Shown one piece after another: positions 26,587 to 35,288 of a DNA stretch of 64,000 bases (position 1 is the first letter of the stretch; each line of letters opens with the position of its first letter). The DNA lies in the NCBI RefSeq assembly GCF_902143515.1, contig NZ_CABFVD010000002.1:1-64000 (forward strand), given 5' to 3'. The translations under genes were made by a program, and so were the position numbers. This DNA is from Hathewaya massiliensis (lineage in GTDB: Bacteria; Bacillota; Clostridia; Clostridiales; Clostridiaceae). The notes beneath the pieces were generated by a model. It was not told the origin of the DNA. It saw nothing but the letters and a program-made list of their open reading frames with translations, and ran no database searches.

Positions 26587-26637
26587 AAATAGTCCTAAGG
26601 AATTTAAAGAAAGTTTATGTTTTTTAAAGAATTTCAT
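26497..26637 (-). CDS. agrD: AgrD-like cyclic autoinducer peptide precursor
   Basis: This 46-residue precursor was found by reading the minus strand after agrB. An amphipathic, basic N-terminus (MKFFKKHKLSLNSLGLFLMG) is followed by the core PSECYVFF and a charged tail GEPDPPKCLLDE, the standard AgrD plan: N-terminal helix, Cys-started core, acidic/Pro tail. The mature product would be a thiolactone ring from Cys30 to Phe34 (C-Y-V-F-F), possibly with a short exocyclic tail. AAGGAAGGTG lies before the ATG, which is 2 bases after the agrB stop. Its last 90 bases overlap the 3' end of agrC on the other strand. Confidence 0.87.
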   Translation of the reverse strand: MKFFKKHKLSLNSLGLFLMGVALLARPSECYVFFGEPDPPKCLLDE

Positions 26638-26639
26638 AA

Positions 26640-27206
26640 TTATACACCTTCCTTTATAAAAAATATTTGAACTGTCTGAAAAATAAGAGTAAGAAAACCA
26701 CAGTTTAAGTAAACCGCTTTATTTATAAAAAATAATAATATAATAAACCAGGATATAACTGAGAAGAGGGCTCTTTTTCTAGAAGCTTGTCTTCTCTTTT
26801 CGTTTTTCCTAGGTCTTATTCTATTTGGAAAGGGTGCTTTCACATATACTATTAAAAGTAAGATTACTGAAATAATATAATAAACCCATAAAGGGAATAA
26901 GGGAATTCTAGGACCTAGTATTGTATTAATTGCAAAGTAAGCGGTGGATGCAATTAAACAACGAGTAAAGTTTTTAGAATGGTATCCCCCCATAAAAGGT
27001 CTTGTGGTAAATAGTATACACATAGAAAATAATAAGTGTTTTAAAGAACCTAGTAATGAAAATATAGCAATAATTATAATCATTTTAAGAGTTTCTCCAA
27101 ATATCACTTGAAAGCCATAGTTAATTTTTGCTAGATCATCCTCATCTCTAAAGGAGCTATTATTCTTAATAAGTAAGGTTACTTTATCTGCTATAGTATC
27201 TATCAT
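26640..27206 (-). CDS. agrB: AgrB-like peptide-processing membrane protease
   Basis: A 188-residue membrane protein that cleaves AgrD and forms the thiolactone. The catalytic His76 and Cys83 are both present in GGYHSKNFTRC. A basic loop (RIRPRKNEKRRQASRKR) and several hydrophobic helices match the family, and the length is normal. The ATG follows AAAAGGGTGATAAA. agrD follows 2 bases after the stop. A TATAAT and a CodY-box-like sequence lie upstream on the minus strand. Confidence 0.93.
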   Translation of the reverse strand: MIDTIADKVTLLIKNNSSFRDEDDLAKINYGFQVIFGETLKMIIIIAIFSLLGSLKHLLFSMCILFTTRPFMGGYHSKNFTRCLIASTAYFAINTILGPRIPLFPLWVYYIISVILLLIVYVKAPFPNRIRPRKNEKRRQASRKRALFSVISWFIILLFFINKAVYLNCGFLTLIFQTVQIFFIKEGV

Positions 27207-27295
27207 TTTATCACCCTTTTATGTATGTTATAGATATTATACTATAAATTTTCAGAATTTAGTATACAAAGGCTTTAAAAAGGAAAGTTAAGAAC

Positions 27296-27379
27296 ATGAA
27301 AATGAAAAAAAACAACATGAAAAGATTTTGGAAATATTTTATGCTTATATTAGGATATGAAGTTCTGTTTATCAGATGA
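27296..27379 (+). CDS. Possible small membrane peptide (doubtful)
   Basis: A 27-codon frame starting MKMKKNNMKRFW and containing a hydrophobic stretch YFMLILGYEVLFI begins 12 bases after AAGGAAAG. It is divergent from agrB and its end lies inside repeat copy C, so it may be a remnant cut by the repeat. Codon use gives no support either way. Confidence 0.25.
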   Translation: MKMKKNNMKRFWKYFMLILGYEVLFIR

Positions 27380-27442
27380 CTATCTGTTCTAATACATAGA
27401 TTATTCAGAGTGGGAGTAAAAAACTCTCTTTCAAGAGTATGA
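27368..27442 (+). repeat. Dispersed intergenic repeat, copy C
   Basis: TTTATCAGATGACTATCTG followed by TTCTAATACATAG and TTATTCAGAGTGGGAGTAAA. It agrees with the head of copies B and D. A small hairpin CTCT...AGAG follows. Confidence 0.75.
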
Positions 27443-27455
27443 TGTATTTTTATTC

Positions 27456-27496
27456 AAAAAATATTGTTTCCTCATAAAGAGAAAACAATATTTTTT
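27456..27496. terminator. Terminator-like hairpin after repeat C
   Basis: AAAAATATTGTTT / AAACAATATTTTT form a 13-base stem with A- and T-runs on the two sides. No gene is evident immediately upstream on either strand. From 27497 to 27830 I see no gene. Confidence 0.65.
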
Positions 27497-27830
27497 AAAA
27501 TGTTGGATTATAAATTTTATTTATATAGGTTTACTTCAGAGGGGTTTAGCTTAAGGCGTTTGTATATAATTTATCAGTAAAGACTATATAAGTAAATATT
27601 AAATTAATAAAACATAATAATAGAAGCATAATCAGAATATTTATTCAATTACATACAACTTATGATTTACACAAGGTCTTTGAGGCATTTTATGTTGAAT
27701 TATAGTATATAAGAAGTATAATTTACTTAACGACTTAGAAATAAATAGATTAACAATGAACTTAAAGGGTTATTTAAAAATTATTTAAAAGGGTTATTTA
27801 AAAATATTTAAAAAGAAGGGGGGTATTGAT

Positions 27831-27978
27831 TTGAAAAAATTAGAGATAATGCATCTAACAATACCAAGAAGGAAATTTTATAATGCTACATATGATCAAA
27901 ATATACGGGTAAAAACCCGGGATTAAATTTCGTCGAAAAGAAGAAGCTAAATATATGGGTAACGATTTTATTCTCTAA
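27831..27978 (+). pseudogene. Frameshifted N-terminal fragment, possibly PqqD/RRE-like
   Basis: A TTG start behind GAAGGGGGG opens a 31-residue frame beginning MKKLEIMHLTIPRRKF. After its stop the neighbouring frame continues with PGIKFRRKEEAKYMGNDFIL, so a one-base indel near 27910-27925 rejoins them as ...NIRVK-PGIKFRRKEEA.... The joined sequence resembles the start of a PqqD-like RiPP recognition element, with the xVKPGxxFRxE pattern. A terminator follows directly. Together with the SPASM fragment at 28864 it suggests a lost peptide-maturation locus. It is a short fragment, so assignment is tentative. Confidence 0.4.
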
Positions 27979-28018
27979 ATAAGGATTTTAATTATCCTTA
28001 TTTAGAGAAATTTTTTTA
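27971..28018. terminator. Strong terminator, likely bidirectional
   Basis: TCTCTAAATAAGGAT / ATCCTTATTTAGAGA form a perfect 15-base stem with a 7-base loop, then AATTTTTTT. It lies between the fragment at 27831 and the convergent small gene at 28087. Confidence 0.88.
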
Positions 28019-28086
28019 TCCTAAATAACTACTTTATAACCTTTAAAGTATGAGTAGAGATTTGGTACATATATGAATAAATATTC

Positions 28087-28266
28087 TTATGCTTTTACAT
28101 CTAGACTATGACCAAGGTTAGGGTCTACTGCCATGTTCTCCATCATTTTAATCATTTCTGAAGAGTTTTCTTTAGCATTACCCATAACCATCCTTATTAA
28201 GCTTATGCCTACTGCATCTTGAGTTTTTTGCTGACTCATTGCAATAGAAAGTCCTGCTATATCCAT
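28087..28266 (-). CDS. YjfB-family putative motility protein
   Basis: A small gene of 59 codons behind AAAGGAGGTG, 6 bases before the ATG. The product begins MDIAGLSIAMSQ, continues with a helical middle and ends AVDPNLGHSLDVKA, which is the signature of the YjfB family (about 60 residues, usually described as putative motility proteins; the true role is unclear). It lies inside the region of decayed peptide-maturation fragments but is itself intact. Confidence 0.85.
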   Translation of the reverse strand: MDIAGLSIAMSQQKTQDAVGISLIRMVMGNAKENSSEMIKMMENMAVDPNLGHSLDVKA

Positions 28267-28863
28267 AGTAACACCTCCTTTATTGATGTGTTAGATACAG
28301 TGTTGATATGAAAATTATTTCATCACTAATCCATTGCTTACTATGTTATCGAGATAATAAAGATTTACTAAAGTAAAACAACTTAGAGTATAGTTTTAGT
28401 AGGAAAGGATAGCAGTAATTAATGTTTAGAAAAATTAAAAAGATATATGCTGGCATGCTGTATTGGATAGTGATTACATTTTTTCATCTTTTTATTCATA
28501 TTAGCTGCTGTTAATGTAATCGTTTCTGTTATTATTTTTAATTTATCCTCTAAAATAATCCCAGAGCAAAATTTATCTATTACATTGTATATTCTTTTAC
28601 TTACTTTTTCTGCTAATATCTTAACCAAATTATTGGCACAACTAATAAACCAACTAATTTTTCTTCCTTTAATTTGATTTTTGAGCTAGTATATGGCAAA
28701 CATTATGCTTTATTGTACCTGAATTCCTGTATACTAAGTCTTTTGAGGTCTTGGCATATTTATATCTCCCCGTATTTAATTTTTATGTAAGGTATTTACA
28801 ATACAGAAAAAATAAATATGATATATTTATTTTTTAACATTTTTACCAATTAGACTTTTTATT
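28267..28863. other. Gene-poor region between the YjfB gene and the SPASM fragment
   Basis: About 600 AT-rich bases. A 69-codon minus-strand frame (28419-28628) starts only with TTG and has no ribosome binding site. Its first 50 codons read as protein-like sequence (KVSKRIYNVIDKF...LTLTAANMNKK), so it may be a gene remnant, but I do not recognise it. No other feature is seen. The core of a radical SAM enzyme (CxxxCxxC) is absent. Confidence 0.5.
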
Positions 28864-29202
28864 TTGCAGGAGTTAAGTTATAATATAGATAATATATTTG
28901 TTAATTATACAAACTTTGAAACGCTTAAAAATTTTAATCCATGTATTAAAAACTTTATATTTATAGGGTGTAATGGTAATATTCAAGTATGTCAGAAGAT
29001 GAGCAATAAGGCGTTTGTATTAGGAAATGTAAGTGATGCACTATATAAATCGTTAATGAATGATGAAATGTTTTCCATATGGGAAAAAAATAATTATGAA
29101 GATCCGAAGTGTTATAAGTGTAGTAAAAAATTAATGTGCGTTAATTGTAAAGCTTCTTTTATATCTGGAGGAGTTAATTTTGGTTGTATAAGTGAGGAGT
29201 AA
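28864..29202 (+). pseudogene. SPASM-domain fragment of a radical SAM peptide maturase
   Basis: The open frame gives 112 residues with eight Cys in the SPASM pattern: Cys36 and Cys43 in GCNGNIQVCQK, then Cys83, 86, 92 and 95 in CYKCSKKLMCVNC, and Cys108. SPASM domains bind auxiliary 4Fe-4S clusters at the C-terminus of enzymes that modify ribosomal peptides. The N-terminal radical SAM core with CxxxCxxC is missing and there is no convincing start codon, so this is the tail of a broken gene. A membrane protein follows 38 bases later. Confidence 0.7.
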
Positions 29203-29240
29203 TATGTAATAGAGTTTAATAATATAATGGGAGGATGTAT

Positions 29241-29849
29241 ATGTTAGGTTTAGTAAAATCTTCTATTATGGCAAATAAGAGAAATATTGGGATAATGTTA
29301 GCTGTATTTATAAGTGTGACAATATTTAAGTTAGAGATGGGATTAGTAGTAGCGTTATATATTATAATAAAAATTGGGAAAAGTATATCGGATTATAATT
29401 ATTTTTGTGATATTAGAAAAATGTTTAGTCAATTTCCACGTTCAAAGACATCATATTCAATATATTGCTTGTTAAATAACAATTTAGTGAATTTTGTTGT
29501 ACTTATTTTTTGGATATCAGTTGGGATAGCAAAGTCAAACTATGATATTTCAGAATTAATATATTTTTCTGTGTTAATATATATAATAGTATCAATGTAT
29601 AGTTATATTTACGATTTATCAGAAATAAAAGGTAGATCAAATGCAATTGAGAATACAAGGAAAATTATATTTATAGGAATTGCAGCAATGTTTATATGTA
29701 TTTCAAGAATACCAAATTTATATAAACAAGTTAATGATATAGTATTTAATTATTCAGCCATTAAATTAATTATTAGTGTAAGTATTGCTATATTGATAAA
29801 TTTTTCGTTTTATATGTTATTTTTTAAAGAACTAAAAAATAATAGCTAA
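29241..29849 (+). CDS. Hypothetical polytopic membrane protein (ABC-2-permease-like)
   Basis: A 202-residue protein with about six hydrophobic segments and few charges. The ATG at 29241 is chosen because GGGAGG stands 6 bases before it; the ATG at 29235 is too close. The composition and the short loop with YDLSEIKGRSNAIENTRK resemble one half of an ABC-2-type exporter permease. Following the SPASM fragment, it may have exported the lost modified peptide. No ATPase gene accompanies it now. The function is not certain. Confidence 0.6.
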   Translation: MLGLVKSSIMANKRNIGIMLAVFISVTIFKLEMGLVVALYIIIKIGKSISDYNYFCDIRKMFSQFPRSKTSYSIYCLLNNNLVNFVVLIFWISVGIAKSNYDISELIYFSVLIYIIVSMYSYIYDLSEIKGRSNAIENTRKIIFIGIAAMFICISRIPNLYKQVNDIVFNYSAIKLIISVSIAILINFSFYMLFFKELKNNS

Positions 29850-29967
29850 AAAATTATAAAACAAATGATATATAAACTAAAAATATAATTTCAAAAGGAA
29901 ATTCTCATTAGGATAGATTATAGATAAGTTTTTATTATACAAAATCTGTTTATGGCATATTTCCTTA

Positions 29968-30063
29968 ATGGGTTATCTAGTTATATCAAGTATTTTACTT
30001 GTAGGTTTGATTTCTCTTTTTGCTGTAAGCTTTGCAAGGAGGAAAAGGAAAGTTAATAAATAA
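29968..30063 (+). pseudogene. Possible C-terminal remnant of a membrane protein
   Basis: A 31-codon frame gives one hydrophobic helix (YLVISSILLVGLISLFAVSFA) ending in a basic RRKRKVNK tail, as at the end of many permeases. It has no ribosome binding site. It is probably part of the same decayed locus. Confidence 0.35.
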
Positions 30064-30078
30064 GAAATATAGTAATAT

Positions 30079-30127
30079 AAAAGAAATCCTTCAGGGGGAG
30101 ACATGACCCCTGAGGGATTTCTTTTAT
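30079..30127 (+). terminator. Terminator closing the decayed peptide locus
   Basis: AAAAGAAATCCTTCAGGGG pairs with CCCCTGAGGGATTTCTTTT around a 9-base loop, a long GC-containing stem with a T-run. Confidence 0.88.
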
Positions 30128-30135
30128 AAAATTTA

Positions 30136-30159
30136 CTTTATTACAAAATTGTAATAAAG
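30136..30159. promoter_or_regulatory. 24-base perfect palindrome, possible operator
   Basis: CTTTATTACAA and TTGTAATAAAG are perfect inverted copies separated by AA. A further half-site TTGTAATAA follows at 30171. It lies about 220 bases before the ABC ATPase gene at 30380 and could bind a dimeric regulator, though it stands close behind a terminator. The rest of 30180-30367 holds no gene. Confidence 0.5.
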
Positions 30160-30379
30160 AAATTTATGAATTTGTAATAATACTCCTTTATTATTAAAGT
30201 ATAGGGAAGATACATATATGATATATAAGTTTTCTGCTAGTTAAATAGTATGAGATTTTACTCCTATATATTAAGGAGGAAATTTCTTATTAATTTAGAC
30301 TTGCCAGTTATAAAATCAGAATTAAGAACTAAGTGTTGAGGGTTAAAATTAAGAATTAAGAATATAGGGAGGAATGGAA

Positions 30380-31072
30380 ATGGAGTTATTAAAGATAGAA
30401 AATCTTTGCAAGAGTTATGGAAAGGGAGATATTAAGGTGGATGCCTTAAGGGATATAAATTTGACTATAAATAAAGGGGAGTTTGTGGCTATTGTGGGGC
30501 CTTCTGGTTCGGGAAAGAGTACTTTATTACATCTTATAGGGGGAGTGGATAGGCCTACTTCTGGTAAGGTGATTTTAGATGGAACTGATATTTATGGGTT
30601 AAAGGAAAAGGAGCTTGCTATATTAAGAAGAAGAAAAATAGGTTTTATATTTCAGTTCTATAATTTAATTCCTGTGCTTACTGCGGAGGAAAATATAGAA
30701 ATGCCTATATTACTGGATAATAAAAAGCCGGATAAAGCTTATATGGAGGAGCTTTTAGATATACTAGGCATTAAGGAGAGAAAAGATCATCTTCCTTCAG
30801 AGTTATCTGGGGGGCAACAACAAAGGGTTTCTATTGGAAGAGCTCTTGCGAATAAACCATCTTTAATTTTGGCAGATGAGCCTACAGGAAATCTTGATTC
30901 TAAGAATTCAAAGGAAATTATAGAGCTTTTAAGATATTCAATTAAGAGATATAATCAGACTTTAGTTTTAATTACTCATGATTTAAATATAGCTAAAATG
31001 GCAGATAGGGTTATAACCATAACAGATGGTAAAGTTAAGGGAGATGAGGTGATGAATGGTGAGAACCTATAG
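30380..31072 (+). CDS. ABC transporter ATP-binding protein (FtsX-partner type)
   Basis: A 230-residue ATPase with Walker A GPSGSGKST at residues 40-48, signature LSGGQQQR, Walker B LILADEPTGNLD and the switch ITHD. The sequence belongs to the MacB/LolD/BceA group. The ATG at 30380 is preferred because GGGAGG lies 7 bases before it; the ATG at 30374 is only a base or so away from that site. The permease gene overlaps its end by 17 bases. An OmpR-type two-component system lies 7 kb downstream and could regulate it, as in antimicrobial-peptide resistance modules, but this is inference. Confidence 0.92.
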   Translation: MELLKIENLCKSYGKGDIKVDALRDINLTINKGEFVAIVGPSGSGKSTLLHLIGGVDRPTSGKVILDGTDIYGLKEKELAILRRRKIGFIFQFYNLIPVLTAEENIEMPILLDNKKPDKAYMEELLDILGIKERKDHLPSELSGGQQQRVSIGRALANKPSLILADEPTGNLDSKNSKEIIELLRYSIKRYNQTLVLITHDLNIAKMADRVITITDGKVKGDEVMNGENL

Positions 31073-33656
31073 TGAGATTACTGGGAGATATTTAAAGCAA
31101 AATAAAAAGAGAACTATTTTAACCATTGTAGGGATTATTCTTGCTGTATCACTTTTTTCGGGAATTTCAACTTTTTTCTTTAGCTTAAGGGATGGACTTA
31201 TAGCACATGAAAGGAAATCAAGTGGTAATTATGAAGTTATGTATAGAAAGGTGCCTGGAGATAAAATAGATAGAATAACTAAGAATTTTGAAGTTCTAAA
31301 CTCTGGGGTTTCTGTTGAAGATGAAAGTAATGTTATGAAAGTTAAGGGTCAGGATAAGTTTAAAATAGGAATAGATATTTTAGATAGTAGTATGCTAGAT
31401 AATGTAATTCATTTTAATTTGACAGAGGGCAAGAAACCTTCAGCTAAGGGAGAGATTTTATTAGAAAAAAAGGCTAAGGCTAAGCTTAAAAAGGATATAG
31501 GAGACTACATCGAATTAGAAAGTCTTAATAAGGACGAAAAGCAGAAAGATATTGAAGGAAAATATAAAATAGTAGGTTTTTATGATTCTAAAATATATTT
31601 TGGAGATGCAGAAGTGCCAATTGCAGGATATACCTTTTTATCACTGGATAGCATTAAAAAAGATAAAAATTATTCAGTATATGTAAATCTTAAAGAGAAG
31701 AAAAACAAAAGAGAAATAGGAAAAAAGCTAGGAGAGAGCATAGGATTAAGTTCTAAAACTAATGAAAATCCTAAGGAAGATGAAATAAGTTTTAATGATA
31801 GTGTTTTAAGACTTATGGCAGAGGGGAATAATACTCTTTTAAATGCTGGTATGAAAAATGTATTATTATTTGTTGCAATTCTTATTATTATTTGTACTGT
31901 AGCTGTTATATATAATGCATTTAATATTTCTGTAGCTGAAAGGATAAATCAATTTGGAATTTTAAGAAGTATTGGTGCAACACCTAATAAGATAAGAAAA
32001 TTAGTATTTAAAGAAGCCTTTATTATGGGAGCTATAGCAATACCATTAGGTATTCTATCAGGATATTTAGGAATATATACTACCATAAAAATATTAAGTA
32101 GTTCAAAATTCTTTATATTTGAAGGAATGAAGGTAGGCTTTTATCCAGAAATTATATTAATAAGTTTGGTTCTAACTTCAATTACCATAGTTCTTTCCGT
32201 ATTGGGGCCTTCAAGGACTGCAGCTAGAGTTTCACCCATAGAAGCTATTAGAAATTCAAGTAGTCTTAAAAAAGAAAAGATTAAAAAGAGAAGAACAGGT
32301 CTTATAAAACTTATATTTGGAGTTGAAGGGGCTGTTGCTTATAAAAACATAAGAAGAAACAATAAAAGATTTTTAATTACTATATTTTCACTTATGATTT
32401 CCCTTATAATGTTTGTAGTATTTACATCTATAGGAAAAGTGGGTAATGATGCAAGTGAAGAATTAATGTTTTCTTATCCCTTTGATGCAACGTTGAACTC
32501 ACCAGGTAGAGACCCTAAGCTTAATATAGATAAAAAGATTATAGAAGAAATTAAAGGTAAAGAAGGTATAGAAAAGATTTATATGCCACGTATAGTAGAA
32601 GGAAAATTTCATTTTGATAGCAAGTATTTAAATGGAGAGTACTATGAAAAGAGTGGTAGACAAAAACCGGAAATAGAGAAGATTAAAGGGAAAGATTATT
32701 CTCTTATAGAGAATGCTTTTTATGCTTCCTATGATAAAAATTCCTTTGAACTTGCAAAAGTAGAATTAGGGGAAGGAAAAATAGATATAGATGAACTAAA
32801 TAAGGGTGGAGTTTTATTAATAAATAGAAATCAAGTTTCAAATAGTAAAGGACAAAAAGTTATATCTAATATAACTAAATATAAAGTAGGAGACAAAATT
32901 AGAATTCCAAATACTAAAGAAATATTTTATGAGGATATAGGTAACTATGGAAGAGAAAAAGATGCTAAAACTGCTATTGAAAAAGAAGAATTTACAGAAG
33001 TAACAGTGGTAGGAGTTTTAAACAAGGATCCATTTAACGGAAGTCTTCAAAATAGTAATATAGGATTAGTTTTTAGTGAAGAATACTTTAAAAAAGAATT
33101 TGGTAAGTTATCAGTTAATAATTTAGCTATTAAATTTAAAGATGAAAAAGCAAGAGAAAGTCTTCAAAGCTATTTAGAAGAAAAAGCAGCAGAAGTAGAT
33201 GCTTCCTATATGGATATACACAATATGAAAAAAGAAATGGACAATATTAGAGTACAGGTAGCCGTGTTTATCTATGGGTTTATAACCTTAATAACCATTA
33301 TAGGCGTTGTAAATATTATAAATACCATAACCATAGGATTACTTCTTAGAAAGTCAGAATTTGCAACATTAACAGCCATCGGAATGACAAAGGGACAATT
33401 AGGAAAGATGGTTGTCTTAGAAGGTACTCTTCATGGAATAATCACAGGAATACTAGGCAGCGGAGTTTCATTCTTCTTATATAAAGCTTTACTAAAAACA
33501 TCTAGTGGTTATCTGCAATATGAACCTAAATTCCCTATAGAAGTTTTTGCAATTGGGTTTATAGGAGCAATAGTATTAACCTTAGTAGCATCTTTAATAC
33601 CACTTAGAAAACTTAAAAATATGAGCATAGTAGAGAATATAAGAGCTAAAGAATAG
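31056..33656 (+). CDS. FtsX-like ABC transporter permease
   Basis: An 866-residue permease with two FtsX cassettes. One helix and an extracytoplasmic domain (about 45-265) precede three helices (265-390, with INQFGILRSIGATP). A fourth region and a second extracytoplasmic domain (about 450-740) are followed by the last three helices with KSEFATLTAIGM. Two duplicated halves of this kind occur in lipoprotein- and peptide-exporting ABC systems. The length is normal for the double type. Its start lies inside the end of the ATPase gene, so the pair is translationally coupled. Confidence 0.9.
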   Translation: MVRTYSEITGRYLKQNKKRTILTIVGIILAVSLFSGISTFFFSLRDGLIAHERKSSGNYEVMYRKVPGDKIDRITKNFEVLNSGVSVEDESNVMKVKGQDKFKIGIDILDSSMLDNVIHFNLTEGKKPSAKGEILLEKKAKAKLKKDIGDYIELESLNKDEKQKDIEGKYKIVGFYDSKIYFGDAEVPIAGYTFLSLDSIKKDKNYSVYVNLKEKKNKREIGKKLGESIGLSSKTNENPKEDEISFNDSVLRLMAEGNNTLLNAGMKNVLLFVAILIIICTVAVIYNAFNISVAERINQFGILRSIGATPNKIRKLVFKEAFIMGAIAIPLGILSGYLGIYTTIKILSSSKFFIFEGMKVGFYPEIILISLVLTSITIVLSVLGPSRTAARVSPIEAIRNSSSLKKEKIKKRRTGLIKLIFGVEGAVAYKNIRRNNKRFLITIFSLMISLIMFVVFTSIGKVGNDASEELMFSYPFDATLNSPGRDPKLNIDKKIIEEIKGKEGIEKIYMPRIVEGKFHFDSKYLNGEYYEKSGRQKPEIEKIKGKDYSLIENAFYASYDKNSFELAKVELGEGKIDIDELNKGGVLLINRNQVSNSKGQKVISNITKYKVGDKIRIPNTKEIFYEDIGNYGREKDAKTAIEKEEFTEVTVVGVLNKDPFNGSLQNSNIGLVFSEEYFKKEFGKLSVNNLAIKFKDEKARESLQSYLEEKAAEVDASYMDIHNMKKEMDNIRVQVAVFIYGFITLITIIGVVNIINTITIGLLLRKSEFATLTAIGMTKGQLGKMVVLEGTLHGIITGILGSGVSFFLYKALLKTSSGYLQYEPKFPIEVFAIGFIGAIVLTLVASLIPLRKLKNMSIVENIRAKE

Positions 33657-33664
33657 ATTGTTTA

Positions 33665-33725
33665 TAGACTTAGAATTCATTATCTAATTTTTGAAATTAG
33701 AATGAAGGCTAGGTCTATTTTTTTT
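33665..33725 (+). terminator. Terminator after the FtsX-like transporter
   Basis: AGACTTAG...TTCATT...CTAATTT pairs imperfectly with AAATTAG..AATGAA..CTAGGTCT, followed by ATTTTTTTTT. Confidence 0.75.
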
Positions 33726-34175
33726 ATGTAGAAAATTGTAGAAATAGAAGTTCTTTATATTTCTTATGATAAAGTAAATAGTCGTTAAGCACTGTTACTT
33801 TGTTGCAGTTAGACTCAACTATATAGCATGTTCTTAAACACGAAGATTATCGTATATTGTTATTTTGCGTATTATTTTGTATAAAAATATAAAAAAACCA
33901 TGAACGATATAAATTAAAAAACACAACAAAATATGGTAAACTTTATATATACAATATGTAAACTAAAATATAAAATAATATAAGTTAATTTATAAAGTAT
34001 TACCAAAAATTATAAAAAAATAACTGAAAATTATTAAAATTCAATCAGTAAATTAATATATAAATTTATATATTAATAAATATAACAAATGTTCAATGAG
34101 GAGATGCAAAAATAATAGACAAGCTATAAATCTTTGAATTAAGAACCATAAAAATATAAATAGGAGAACAAATAA
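33726..34175. other. AT-rich region upstream of the lipoprotein/ABC operon
   Basis: About 450 bases with no open frame supported by a ribosome binding site. Long runs of A and T occur and the region presumably contains the promoter of the operon starting at 34176, but no single element stands out. Confidence 0.5.
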
Positions 34176-35288
34176 ATGAAAAAAATAAAATTCATTTCTA
34201 TTTTATTAATTTGTAGTATGCTTACAGCATGCAGTGCTAAGGAACCTTCTGCAGGATCTGAAGATGGAGGGAAGGCTATAGAAGTTACTAAGATGACTAA
34301 TTATAATAAAACCTTTGATAATGTTGAGTTTCAAACAGAAATTATAATTGATAGACAGGATAAGAATAAACCATTTGTGCAAACAACAGCTACATTACAA
34401 GATATTAATAAGGATAAAGCAGTTGAAACTTTAATATCAAATCTTAAGGTTGTAGAAAAGCAAGAAAGCCATGAGGAAAATGAGAGAAAACAATCAATTA
34501 AGTGCACAAATTACCAGATGCAAAATGAAGGATTTTTGTCCATGGGACCTATATCATCTATGCTTTCGTTTACAAGAGACAAATTTGTTAGGCATGTTAT
34601 GAGTGCTTTTCGTATGGATGAAAGATATGAAGACTACAATGTAAAGAAATATTCTGCTGATAAGGAATTTTCTTTTGCTAAGAAAAAAGATGCTTTTAAA
34701 GATATTAAAGAAAAACTATCTTTCATAGGGATAGATTTAGGGGATAACTATAAAGCCTATGCCCTAGATTATGAAACTATGAAAAAAGAAGAAGTTGTTA
34801 TGGATATGGATGGTAAAGAAGATAAGAAAGCGTACAAGGAGTCTTGGGGTGAAGAGGATAACTGTTATTATTTTATAATGTGGCAAAGGTATGATGATTT
34901 ACCTGTGTACCATGTTTTTGCAGATACATTTAAAAAAGTTTCGGAAGAAAACTTGCCTGTTAAAGTTATATACTCTAAAAGAGGTGTAGAGTATATGGAA
35001 ATAGAAAAGGTATTTAATTTTTCTAAAGATACTAAAGAAGTTTCCCTAGCAAGTTTTGATAAAGTAGCAAAAACAGTAGCTGACAAGTACGGAATGGTTT
35101 TAGGCAAGTCATCTTATAAAGTTACAAAAGCACAACTATATTATATGGTAGATACTTCTGTTGGAAATGGAACCTATGAAGTTAATCCTGTTTGGATATT
35201 TAATGTACAGGAAATGGACAAAAATAAAAAAATAATAGGGAACTTGCAAACAGTAGTAAATGCTGTAACAGCAAAGGAGATACCGTAA
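34176..35288 (+). CDS. Lipoprotein of an ABC-2 operon
   Basis: A 370-residue lipoprotein with signal peptide and lipobox LTAC (Cys19). The remainder is a large extracytoplasmic domain with no family I can name. Its tail continues up to the permease start, whose ATG overlaps the stop codon by one base. As first gene of a four-gene operon with two membrane proteins and an ATPase, it probably binds a peptide or envelope component, perhaps as an immunity or sensing subunit. The ATG follows AGGAGAACAAATA. Confidence 0.75.
   Translation: MKKIKFISILLICSMLTACSAKEPSAGSEDGGKAIEVTKMTNYNKTFDNVEFQTEIIIDRQDKNKPFVQTTATLQDINKDKAVETLISNLKVVEKQESHEENERKQSIKCTNYQMQNEGFLSMGPISSMLSFTRDKFVRHVMSAFRMDERYEDYNVKKYSADKEFSFAKKKDAFKDIKEKLSFIGIDLGDNYKAYALDYETMKKEEVVMDMDGKEDKKAYKESWGEEDNCYYFIMWQRYDDLPVYHVFADTFKKVSEENLPVKVIYSKRGVEYMEIEKVFNFSKDTKEVSLASFDKVAKTVADKYGMVLGKSSYKVTKAQLYYMVDTSVGNGTYEVNPVWIFNVQEMDKNKKIIGNLQTVVNAVTAKEIP

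Noticed and set aside
28419-28628. 69-codon minus-strand frame between YjfB and the SPASM fragment
   Set aside because: It starts with TTG without a ribosome binding site and matches no family I can name. It could be a remnant, but support is too thin for a gene call.
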